Assembly (NCBI RefSeq): GCF_050459865.1
Contig: NZ_JBCMNM010000026.1
Coordinates: 62,001-126,000, forward strand
Direction of reading: 5' to 3'
DNA: 64,000 nt
Source: Rummeliibacillus pycnus_B
Lineage (GTDB): Bacteria; Bacillota; Bacilli; Bacillales_A; Planococcaceae
The translations under genes and the position numbers were made by a program. Positions 25,293-33,292 of the stretch are shown here, in pieces (the first letter of the stretch is position 1; every line of letters begins with the position of its first letter). Below the pieces are notes generated by a model, which worked only from the letters and a program-made list of their open reading frames with translations, made no database searches and was not told the origin of the DNA.

Positions 25293-26234
25293 TTGAAAAA
25301 AGATATAATTGAAACCATTTCATCGTACGAAACGATTATTTTGCATCGTCACGTTCGTCCTGATGCTGATGCTTACGGTTCACAATTAGGTTTACAAGCA
25401 ATATTAAAAACAACTTTCCCTGAAAAAAAGATATATGCAGTTGGTGAGCATGATTTAGCATTTGATTATTTAGGACACCCTGAAAATATTGCTGATGAAG
25501 TTTTTGAGAACGCATTAGTCATTTGTACGGATACTGCAAATACAGAACGTATAGATGACCAAAGATATAACAAAGGGAAATTATTAATCAAAATAGATCA
25601 TCATCCAAATGATGATGCTTACGGTGATTTGCTATGGGTGAATACAGCCGCAAGTTCATGCAGTGAAATGATTTACGAATTATTTAAAGAGGGACAAGAA
25701 ACTGCTGGATGGAAAATGGATTCGACGGCGGCACGTTTACTGTTTGCAGGTATTGTTGGTGATACAGGACGTTTCATCTATCCAAGTACAACTGAAACTA
25801 CATTTAAAGTAGTTGGAGAGCTTATTCAGTATGATTTTGATCGTGCAGCATTATTCGATAGCATGTATGAACTTGATCGTTCTCTATTACATTTACAAGG
25901 ATATATTTATCAAAACTTCTCTATTGATGAAAATGGGGCAGCTTTCATAAAGTTACCAATAAATATTTTAGAGGAATTCGGAGTTACAGCAAGTGATACT
26001 TCAGCTTTAGTTGGATCACTCGGAGATGTCAAAGGGATTAAAGCATGGGTGATGTTCGTAGAGGAAGCGGATCAAATTCGTGTTCGTTTACGTTCTAAAG
26101 GACCAGTGATTAATACTTTGGCAAAACAATATCGTGGTGGTGGTCACCCTATGGCTTCTGGGGCTACAATCTATAAATGGGCTGAAGCGGATGAAGTTAT
26201 AAATATTTTACAATCGCTATGTAAGGAAGCTTAG
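25293..26234 (+). CDS. nrnA: Oligoribonuclease / pAp phosphatase NrnA
   Basis: A 313-residue DHH-DHHA1 phosphoesterase. Motifs: ILHRHVRPDADAYGSQLGL, CTDTANTERI, KIDHHPNDDAYGD (the DHH box) and GGGHPMASGA at the C-terminus. It degrades 2-5-nt RNAs and removes the 3'-phosphate from pAp, so it links RNA turnover with sulfate assimilation. The TTG start has GGAGGGG upstream. dnaE follows after 18 bp, as in B. subtilis. Confidence 0.96.
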   Translation: MKKDIIETISSYETIILHRHVRPDADAYGSQLGLQAILKTTFPEKKIYAVGEHDLAFDYLGHPENIADEVFENALVICTDTANTERIDDQRYNKGKLLIKIDHHPNDDAYGDLLWVNTAASSCSEMIYELFKEGQETAGWKMDSTAARLLFAGIVGDTGRFIYPSTTETTFKVVGELIQYDFDRAALFDSMYELDRSLLHLQGYIYQNFSIDENGAAFIKLPINILEEFGVTASDTSALVGSLGDVKGIKAWVMFVEEADQIRVRLRSKGPVINTLAKQYRGGGHPMASGATIYKWAEADEVINILQSLCKEA

Positions 26235-26252
26235 AAAAGAAAGGAAGAGATA

Positions 26253-29200
26253 ATGATGCAACCCGTATACTCACAAGTTGTTACAGCTGCGGACATGCTC
26301 AATAGTACAATTCGTATAAGTGAACTCATTTCCTTCCTTCATCAAGAAAATGCTAAGGCTTGCGCCATTACGAATTCAAAATTGTATGGGGTGCTGCCTT
26401 TTTGGCGTACTCTGAAAAAAACAACAATACACCCTGTAATAGGTTTAACAGTCCAGGTGGAATTTTCTGCAGAGGATATCAGAACTCTCGTGTTATATGC
26501 TCGAAATTTGGATGGATATCATAATCTATTGAAAATTACCTCGTCAACTTCTTTACGTGACAATGAAACCTTACCACTTCGCTGGCTAGAAGGGTATCAC
26601 AAAGGCTGTATAGTATTAGTACCAATAACTTCAGATACTTGGCAACAAGATCAAACTTTTAATGCAATAGAAAAACTGCAGAGGATTTTTGGCAGTGATC
26701 ATTTAATGATGGGGATTGATCGTCCTGGAGGGATCAAACATCATGCGGAAGAAAATATAGTTACATATTGTGAAGAAAATTGTATTAAAATTTGTGCGAC
26801 ACATTTAAGTACTTTTGTTAAGGAAGAACATTCATTTACATTTGAAGTTGCAAAAGCGATATCAACAGGTGCTAAAATGGCAGATCAGGAAAAAATATCT
26901 TTGAGAGAAAGTAAGCAATTTTTGCCGACCTCTCAAAATTATAGTGACTGGTTTGATGACCATCCTGATTGGCTAGAAGCGACAGAGGAAATGCTATTAT
27001 CCTGCCATGTTGAATTAGATTACAATCAATTTTATATGCCGAAATTTCCTGTTCCAGAAGGAAAAAACACATCAGAAATTTTGAAAATAAACTGTTTAGA
27101 AGGATTACAGAATCGAATTCCAAATGCAGCAACAGAATATCAAGAGAGGTTGTCCTATGAATTAGACGTAATTACGAAAATGGGCTATGCTGATTATTTT
27201 CTAATAGTTGCAGACTATATACAATTTGCAAGGAGTAAGAACATATTAACTGGTCCAGGGCGTGGATCTTCAGCAAGTTCTCTAGTTGCTTATGCTCTTA
27301 GAATAACAGATGTAGATCCTCTGAAATATGGTTTATTATTTGAACGATTTTTAAATCCTGAACGTATTACATTGCCTGATATTGATGTCGATTTTGCAGA
27401 TTATCGTAGACAAGAAGTTATTCAATATGTTGCGGATAAATATGGAGCCAATTACACATCTCAAATCATCACATTTGGAACATTATCTGCGAAAGCAGTA
27501 GCTCGTGATGTAGCACGAGTTTTTGGCTTTAGTAATGAAGACCTTGCTCAGATTTCAAAGCTTATACCTGGTAAAGTAGGGATCACACTGCATGAGGCAA
27601 TAGATCAATCAGAAGCTTTAAGAAGATTTGTCAATTCAAGTGAAATTCGTCAACAGTGGATGCAAGTAGCTATGAATTTAGAAGGGCTACCAAGAAATGC
27701 ATCTACTCATGCAGCGGGAGTCGTTTTATGTCCAGAGCCATTAGTAAATATCGCACCTATTGAAAAAGGAAATGAAGGACTCTATTTAACTCAATGGCCG
27801 ATGCAAGAAGTAGAATCTGTTGGTTTATTGAAGATGGACTTTTTAGGATTGCGTAACTTAACGATATTAGAGGGAATTCGTTCGATGATTTACTATGATC
27901 AAAAACGATACTTGCAATTTGAGAAAATTCCATTACATGATCAAAAAACATTTGAATTGCTCCAAAGTGGTGATACTACAGGAGTATTTCAATTAGAATC
28001 AGACGGTATGAGACAGGCTTTACGTGAGATAAGACCAACTGTATTTCAAGATATTGTAGCGGTCAATGCATTATATCGCCCAGGTCCAATGGATTTTATC
28101 CCTGTATATAGTAGAAGGAAGCATGGACAAGAAAAAGTAGAAATGCCACATCCGGTATTAGAGCCAATTTTAAGTGAGACTTATGGTGTCATCGTGTACC
28201 AAGAGCAAATTATGCTCATTGCATCACAAATGGCTGGTTTTACAATGGGAGAAGCAGATATATTGCGTCGTGCAGTAAGCAAGAAAAAAAAGGAAGTACT
28301 TGATGCTGAAAAAGAACATTTTGTAAAAAATTCTATTGCCAATGGGTTTTCTGAACAAACTGCAGTGGATGTATATAACTTAATCGTTCGGTTTGCAAAT
28401 TATGGTTTTCCAAAAAGTCATGCAGTAGCATATAGTATGATCTCTTATCAAATGGCGTATTTAAAAGCACATTTTCCTGCCTATTTTTATGCAGCGATGC
28501 TGACTTCAACTCTGGGGAACCGTGATAAGTTAAATAAAATATTGCAGGAAGCAAAACAAAAGGGCATTATCCTTTTACCACCTTCTATTAATGATAGCGG
28601 GCGATCTTTTCGAGTTCAAAATGGTGCCATTCGATTTGCACTATCAGCAATCAAAGGTGTGCCACAAACCTTTTTGAGTAAAGTAATGGAGATTCGTAAA
28701 ACGGATCACCAGAAGTGGCAAGATATATTCGATATGGCTCTCGATTTAACAGCAGTACATTTCACTCGTAAAGCTGTAGAACCGTTAGTCAAAGCCGGTG
28801 CTCTTGATGAATTTGGAAGAGATAGAGCAGAACTTTTGGCTACGATTGATGCAGCTGTTAAGCATGCGGAACTGTATAGACCAGATGAAGAGGATCAACT
28901 ATTAGATGATCTATCATTCTTCTTTGGTAAACCTAAGCATGCAAAAGCAAGTCCAATTCCAGAAAAAATTAAATTACAATTTGAAAAGGAAGTGTTAGGA
29001 TTCTACATTTCTACACATCCGGTACAAAAAGTGAAGCAAGAACAGCAAATTCAGTCAGAAACTGCAGATATGATTCGACATATGACAGGTAGACAATACG
29101 TCAAAATGGTAGGGCTAGTAGCTTCTATTAAACAAATCAGAACTAAAAAAGGCGAATTAATGGGTTTTATAGAATTAGAAGATGAGACGGGGAGTATCTC

Positions 29201-29342
29201 TGTAACTATTTTCCCGAAAGAATATTTAGCGATAGTTGAATGGATAAAAGAAGAACAAATGATGCTTGCTGAGGGGATTGTAGAGATGAGAAATGGACAA
29301 CCTCAAATTATATTAAAAAAATGTACAGTTATTTCGTCATAA
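26253..29342 (+). CDS. dnaE: DNA polymerase III alpha subunit DnaE
   Basis: A 1029-residue error-prone class C polymerase. The catalytic aspartates are in LPDIDVDFADYRR (near residue 375) and in the palm GPGRGSSASSLVAYAL region. Tandem helix-hairpin-helix and an OB fold (about 920-1029, MVGLVASIKQIRTKKGELMGF) close the protein. It extends RNA primers on both strands with PolC. The N-terminal PHP domain is degenerate: the usual H-x-H-x-x-Y-S-L-L motif reads QVVTAADMLN and the following TDH motif reads ITNSKLYG, so metal-binding residues are missing. It is somewhat shorter than B. subtilis DnaE. Confidence 0.96.
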   Translation: MMQPVYSQVVTAADMLNSTIRISELISFLHQENAKACAITNSKLYGVLPFWRTLKKTTIHPVIGLTVQVEFSAEDIRTLVLYARNLDGYHNLLKITSSTSLRDNETLPLRWLEGYHKGCIVLVPITSDTWQQDQTFNAIEKLQRIFGSDHLMMGIDRPGGIKHHAEENIVTYCEENCIKICATHLSTFVKEEHSFTFEVAKAISTGAKMADQEKISLRESKQFLPTSQNYSDWFDDHPDWLEATEEMLLSCHVELDYNQFYMPKFPVPEGKNTSEILKINCLEGLQNRIPNAATEYQERLSYELDVITKMGYADYFLIVADYIQFARSKNILTGPGRGSSASSLVAYALRITDVDPLKYGLLFERFLNPERITLPDIDVDFADYRRQEVIQYVADKYGANYTSQIITFGTLSAKAVARDVARVFGFSNEDLAQISKLIPGKVGITLHEAIDQSEALRRFVNSSEIRQQWMQVAMNLEGLPRNASTHAAGVVLCPEPLVNIAPIEKGNEGLYLTQWPMQEVESVGLLKMDFLGLRNLTILEGIRSMIYYDQKRYLQFEKIPLHDQKTFELLQSGDTTGVFQLESDGMRQALREIRPTVFQDIVAVNALYRPGPMDFIPVYSRRKHGQEKVEMPHPVLEPILSETYGVIVYQEQIMLIASQMAGFTMGEADILRRAVSKKKKEVLDAEKEHFVKNSIANGFSEQTAVDVYNLIVRFANYGFPKSHAVAYSMISYQMAYLKAHFPAYFYAAMLTSTLGNRDKLNKILQEAKQKGIILLPPSINDSGRSFRVQNGAIRFALSAIKGVPQTFLSKVMEIRKTDHQKWQDIFDMALDLTAVHFTRKAVEPLVKAGALDEFGRDRAELLATIDAAVKHAELYRPDEEDQLLDDLSFFFGKPKHAKASPIPEKIKLQFEKEVLGFYISTHPVQKVKQEQQIQSETADMIRHMTGRQYVKMVGLVASIKQIRTKKGELMGFIELEDETGSISVTIFPKEYLAIVEWIKEEQMMLAEGIVEMRNGQPQIILKKCTVISS

Positions 29343-29373
29343 ATATAACTAAAAATAAATAGGAAATTTGTCT

Positions 29374-29410
29374 AAACTGTGTGTCCATCGCACAGTTTTA
29401 TTATTTTTTA
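29374..29410 (+). terminator. dnaE terminator
   Basis: AAACTGTG (29374-29381) and CACAGTTT (29391-29398), followed by TATTATTTTTTA. Confidence 0.8.
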
Positions 29411-29411
29411 C

Positions 29412-29440
29412 TTTACTAATGAAAACAAATTCTGTATTAT
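29412..29440 (+). promoter_or_regulatory. Promoter of the GntR-accDA operon
   Basis: TTTACT (29412-29417) and TATTAT (29435-29440), spacer 17 nt. A long palindrome follows directly at the expected transcription start. Confidence 0.55.
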
Positions 29441-29446
29441 ATAACT

Positions 29447-29469
29447 CAAAAGTGGTCAGACCACTTTTG
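29447..29469. promoter_or_regulatory. GntR/FadR-type operator palindrome
   Basis: Perfect 11-bp arms (29447-29457 and 29459-29469) around one A, with the core TGGTCAGACCA. This matches the T-x-GT-N3-AC-x-A pattern bound by FadR-subfamily GntR proteins. It overlaps the predicted start of transcription, 31 bp before the regulator's own ATG. Confidence 0.8.
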
Positions 29470-29500
29470 GGCGATATTTTGAACATTGAGGAGACTAAGT

Positions 29501-30148
29501 ATGAGCGTAGAAAAACCTGCTTCGAAAATGTTTATACAGATTGTACGTGAATTACGTGGGATCATTCAGGATGAGAAAATTCCACCTGGAGGTAAAATTC
29601 CGTCTGAACGTGTTCTTGCAGAGCGTTTAAATGTTGGACGTTCTTCTATTAGAGAAGCACTACGCAGTCTAGAATTATTAGGCTTGATTGAAACCCGTAG
29701 AGGTGGGGGTACCTTTGTAGCGGATTTTCATAATCATCAATTAGTTGAAGTGTTATCAACGTTTATTTTACAAGAGGAAAAGGATTTAAGAAATGTTCAC
29801 GAAACAAGGAAAATTTTAGAACGGGATGCCATCCGTATTGTGACGGATGATGAAGTGCTTCGGAATTTACCGGTGTGGGAGAGTTTGTTAAAGAATGTGA
29901 TTGCAGTGGGACGAATTGCACGTGAGGATTTGATGCGGGAAGTTATAATCACATCAAATAATCGACTTGTGCTTAAAATTTGGATACTTTTAAAACAATA
30001 TGGAAAAGAACCATATAGTGGGCTATCGACAGAAGAAGAGCAGCCATTACTACAAACTTTAATAAGTGAAATAATGCTTGGACATACCAAAAAGGCTATT
30101 CGGGCCTTTGAAGATTGGACGAAGTTACTACATAAAGGGAGAGAATAG
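29501..30148 (+). CDS. GntR-family (FadR subfamily) transcriptional regulator
   Basis: A 215-residue regulator with an N-terminal winged helix (PSERVLAERLNVGRSSIREALRSLELLGLIETRRGGGTFV, about 35-75) and an all-helical FCD-type ligand domain. The chosen ATG follows GAGGAG. It stands 2 bp before accD in an apparent gntR-accD-accA operon behind a palindromic operator, so it probably controls itself and acetyl-CoA carboxylase. The 'FadR' label is structural; ligand and target are unknown. In B. subtilis this place holds ytrH, ytrI and the malic enzyme ytsJ. Confidence 0.85.
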   Translation: MSVEKPASKMFIQIVRELRGIIQDEKIPPGGKIPSERVLAERLNVGRSSIREALRSLELLGLIETRRGGGTFVADFHNHQLVEVLSTFILQEEKDLRNVHETRKILERDAIRIVTDDEVLRNLPVWESLLKNVIAVGRIAREDLMREVIITSNNRLVLKIWILLKQYGKEPYSGLSTEEEQPLLQTLISEIMLGHTKKAIRAFEDWTKLLHKGRE

Positions 30149-30150
30149 TT

Positions 30151-31008
30151 ATGAGTATTCGAGATATATTTAAAAAAAATAAACCAAATAAAAATATAAC
30201 AATTACAAGAGAACAGCATGATGTACCGGAGGGTATCATGACAAAATGTCCAGAATGTAATCATGTCATGCTAACAAAAGATCTACAAAAGAATCAAAAG
30301 GTTTGTCCAAACTGTCAATATCATCATAAAATGACTGCGAAGGAACGAATTGATAACTTTTTAGATGAAGGATCATTCCAATCGTTAGATGATCATTTAC
30401 AAACAGTGAATCCATTAAATTTCCCAGGATACGTTGAAAAAGTCAATTCAGATATAAAGAAAACCGGACTAAATGAAGCTGTTTTAACAGGAGTAGGAAA
30501 ACTAGAAGAGCAACAAGTTGTTGTTGCAGTAATGGATTCTTTTTTCCGTATGGGTTCTATGGGATCTGTAGTCGGAGAAAAAATTACGAGAGCAATCGAA
30601 AAGGCTACAGAGCTTGGCGTTCCATTTATTATTTTTACTGCTAGTGGTGGAGCTAGAATGCAAGAGGGTGTAATCTCACTTATGCAAATGGCAAAAACAA
30701 GCGTAGCTCTTGAACGTCATAGTGAAAAGGGAAATCTATTTATTTCTATTATGACTAACCCAACAACTGGTGGTGTTTCTGCTAGTTTTGCTTCAGTTGG
30801 TGATATCAATTTAGCAGAACCAAACGCTTTAATAGGTTTTGCAGGTCGTCGAGTAATTGAACAAACCGTTAGAGAAAAACTACCAAATGATTTCCAAACA
30901 TCAGAATTTTTATTAGCACATGGCCAATTAGATGCAGTTGTATCACGTCATGATATGAGAAAAACAGTTTGCAAAATTGTAAAATTGCATGTAAAGGAGG
31001 CTATCTAA
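30151..31008 (+). CDS. accD: Acetyl-CoA carboxylase carboxyltransferase beta subunit
   Basis: A 285-residue beta subunit with the N-terminal zinc ribbon (CPECNHVM and CPNCQYHH, about residues 30-52) and the crotonase-like core with TASGGARMQEGVISLMQM and GGVSASFASVGD. With AccA it transfers CO2 from biotin to acetyl-CoA, making malonyl-CoA for fatty acid synthesis. It begins 2 bp after the GntR gene and its stop codon touches the accA start. Confidence 0.98.
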   Translation: MSIRDIFKKNKPNKNITITREQHDVPEGIMTKCPECNHVMLTKDLQKNQKVCPNCQYHHKMTAKERIDNFLDEGSFQSLDDHLQTVNPLNFPGYVEKVNSDIKKTGLNEAVLTGVGKLEEQQVVVAVMDSFFRMGSMGSVVGEKITRAIEKATELGVPFIIFTASGGARMQEGVISLMQMAKTSVALERHSEKGNLFISIMTNPTTGGVSASFASVGDINLAEPNALIGFAGRRVIEQTVREKLPNDFQTSEFLLAHGQLDAVVSRHDMRKTVCKIVKLHVKEAI

Positions 31009-31962
31009 ATGGTCAAAACATTACCTTTTGAAGAGCCGCTAGTTCAATTACGTTCAAAGATTACAGAACTAAAAGAATTTACATCGAATGCAGATGTAGA
31101 TTTGACAAAAGAGATTGAACAGTTAGAGCAACGTTTTACAAACCTTGAAAAAGACATTTATCATAATTTGAAACCATGGGATCGAGTTCAAATTGCGCGT
31201 CATCCAGAACGCCCAACAACACTCGATTATGTACATCAACTTTTTAATGATTTCATCGAGCTTCATGGTGACCGTAACTTTGGTGATGATGAAGCCATTG
31301 TTGGTGGTATCGCTTCTTTTGAAGGAACTCCAATTACAATAATTGGTCATCAAAGAGGAAAAGATACAAAAGAAAATATTCGACGTAATTTCGGTATGCC
31401 TCATCCAGAAGGATATCGAAAAGCATTACGTTTAATGAAACAAGCAGAGAAATTTAAACGACCTATTATTTGTTTCATCGATACAAAAGGTGCGTATCCT
31501 GGTAAAGCAGCTGAGGAACGAGGTCAAAGTGAAGCAATCGCTAGAAATCTAGTAGAAATGGCTGGATTAAAAGTTCCGATTATAAGTGTAGTAATAGGAG
31601 AAGGTGGAAGTGGCGGCGCATTAGCGTTAGGTGTTGCAAACCACGTGCATATGCTAGAGAATTCAACGTATTCTGTAATCTCACCTGAGGGAGCAGCATC
31701 AATTTTATGGAAAGATGCAACCCTTGCACAAAAAGCAGCGGAGGCTATGCGAATCACAGCTCCAAATCTAAAAGAAGAAAATATTATTGAAGAAATTATA
31801 CCTGAAGTATTAGGTGGAGCTCACAAAGATGTTCAAAAGCAAGCACAATTCTTGAAAGAAGTTTTGCTTCATTCTTTAAAAGAATTGAAAAATATGTCAG
31901 AGCTAGAATTAGTTGATCAACGCTACAACAAATTTAGAAAAATTGGCGTTTTTTCAGAATAA
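31009..31962 (+). CDS. accA: Acetyl-CoA carboxylase carboxyltransferase alpha subunit
   Basis: A 317-residue alpha subunit with the helical N-terminus, GHQRGKDTKENIRRNFGMPHPEGYRKALR and the oxyanion region GEGGSGGALALG. It forms the heterotetrameric carboxyltransferase with AccD. The ATG directly abuts the accD stop, which favours coupled translation and equal subunit levels. Confidence 0.98.
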   Translation: MVKTLPFEEPLVQLRSKITELKEFTSNADVDLTKEIEQLEQRFTNLEKDIYHNLKPWDRVQIARHPERPTTLDYVHQLFNDFIELHGDRNFGDDEAIVGGIASFEGTPITIIGHQRGKDTKENIRRNFGMPHPEGYRKALRLMKQAEKFKRPIICFIDTKGAYPGKAAEERGQSEAIARNLVEMAGLKVPIISVVIGEGGSGGALALGVANHVHMLENSTYSVISPEGAASILWKDATLAQKAAEAMRITAPNLKEENIIEEIIPEVLGGAHKDVQKQAQFLKEVLLHSLKELKNMSELELVDQRYNKFRKIGVFSE

Positions 31963-32015
31963 ATGGTGTTCAAAAGAGGTCTGACAAGTTAAAATAATGT
32001 TATATTAGGATAAAG

Positions 32016-32062
32016 GGCTGTTTTAAACGAATGATTACAATCGTTTGAATCAGCCTCTTTCT
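32016..32062 (+). terminator. accDA terminator
   Basis: GGGCTGTTTTAAACGA-type arm at 32016-32030 pairs with 32041-32055 (two mismatches), then TCTTTCTTTC. The outer AGGTCTGA/TCAGACC arms at 31978 and 32064 extend the structure. Confidence 0.65.
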
Positions 32063-32070
32063 TTCAGACC

Positions 32071-32312
32071 ATGGGACATTTTGGAATGCCATACATATAA
32101 ATATGGCACTATACTGAATGTTGGAGTAAAGAAATAATTAATGTAAAAATAATATTTTGTTCGCTATTATATTTTGGAGTGTTCATTTTTTAGGAAACAG
32201 TAAAAGGGGAAGGCGCCGAAATGGATAGGTAAATTATTTTGCATTTATTACCTCAACATTAGTCGAAATGGATAAATGTTCTAATGAAGAATTGGCAGGA
32301 GGTTTGGTACAG
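32071..32312 (+). promoter_or_regulatory. Untranslated leader region of pfkA-pyk
   Basis: A non-coding stretch of about 240 bases. It contains A/T-rich promoter-like DNA (TATTATATT near 32170) and then a segment with two near-copies of CGAAATGGATA (near 32217 and 32265) and a GGTAAAT/ATTTATTACC arm pair between them. No known riboswitch was recognised. The leader looks longer than a simple ribosome site needs. Confidence 0.4.
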
Positions 32313-33272
32313 ATGAAAAAAATAGGCGTATTAACAAGTGGTGGAGACGCTCCTGGTATGAACGCTGCTGTACGTGCAGTTGTCAGAAAAGCACTTTATC
32401 ATGGAATTGAAGTTGCTGGCATTTATCATGGTTATCAAGGCCTTATCGAAGGGAATATTAAAGATTTAGGCGTAGGTGATGTGGGTGATATTATTCAACG
32501 AGGCGGAACCATGTTATACTCAGCTCGATGCCCTGAATTTAAAACAGCTGAAGGTCAAGAAAAGGCTATCGAACAATTAAGAAAACGTGGAATCGAAGGA
32601 CTTGTTGTTATTGGTGGTGACGGTTCTTACCGTGGGGCGCTTGAACTAACTAATAAAGGTTTCCCATGTATCGGTGTACCGGGAACAATTGATAATGATA
32701 TTCCAGGCACAGACTATACAATTGGTTTTGATACAGCATTAAACACTGTGATTGATTGTATCGATAAAATTCGTGATACAGCAACTTCTCATGAACGTTC
32801 ATTTATCATCGAAGTAATGGGACGTGATGCAGGTGATCTAGCGCTTTGGGCAGGGCTTGCAGGAGGTGCTGAAACAATCATCATCCCGGAAGTACCAAAC
32901 GATATAGATGGCTTAGTAAAACGATTAGAACAAGGTCATGAACGTGGTAAAAAGCATAGTATTATTATTGTTGCAGAAGGTGTAATGTCAGGCGGAGAAC
33001 TAGCAAAAATATTAATAGAAAAAGCCAACATTGAAACACGTGTCTCAGTCTTAGGACATATTCAACGTGGAGGTTCACCGACTGCAAGAGACCGTGTACT
33101 TGCAAGTCAACTTGGTGCAAAAGCGGTTGAAGTTTTAATGGAAGACCGCGGAGGTGTAGCTATTGGCATTCGTAATCATGAGGTGGTAGACTATGATTTG
33201 AAAGAGGCCTTTAACAAAGAGCATAAAGCGGAGTTATCAATGTATAGCTTATCGAAAGAATTATCGATCTAA
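32313..33272 (+). CDS. pfkA: ATP-dependent 6-phosphofructokinase
   Basis: A 319-residue bacterial PfkA, exactly the usual length, starting MKKIGVLTSGGDAPGMNAAVR. Also seen: GGDGSYRGA for ATP binding, the catalytic GTIDNDIPGTDYTIG, and EVMGRDAGDLAL. It phosphorylates fructose 6-phosphate, the committed step of glycolysis, and is allosterically inhibited by PEP in Bacillus. The ATG has AGGAGG 10 nt upstream; a 15-codon in-frame extension upstream has no support. pyk follows after 20 bp. Confidence 0.98.
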   Translation: MKKIGVLTSGGDAPGMNAAVRAVVRKALYHGIEVAGIYHGYQGLIEGNIKDLGVGDVGDIIQRGGTMLYSARCPEFKTAEGQEKAIEQLRKRGIEGLVVIGGDGSYRGALELTNKGFPCIGVPGTIDNDIPGTDYTIGFDTALNTVIDCIDKIRDTATSHERSFIIEVMGRDAGDLALWAGLAGGAETIIIPEVPNDIDGLVKRLEQGHERGKKHSIIIVAEGVMSGGELAKILIEKANIETRVSVLGHIQRGGSPTARDRVLASQLGAKAVEVLMEDRGGVAIGIRNHEVVDYDLKEAFNKEHKAELSMYSLSKELSI

Positions 33273-33292
33273 TAAAATGGAGTGGTATATCA

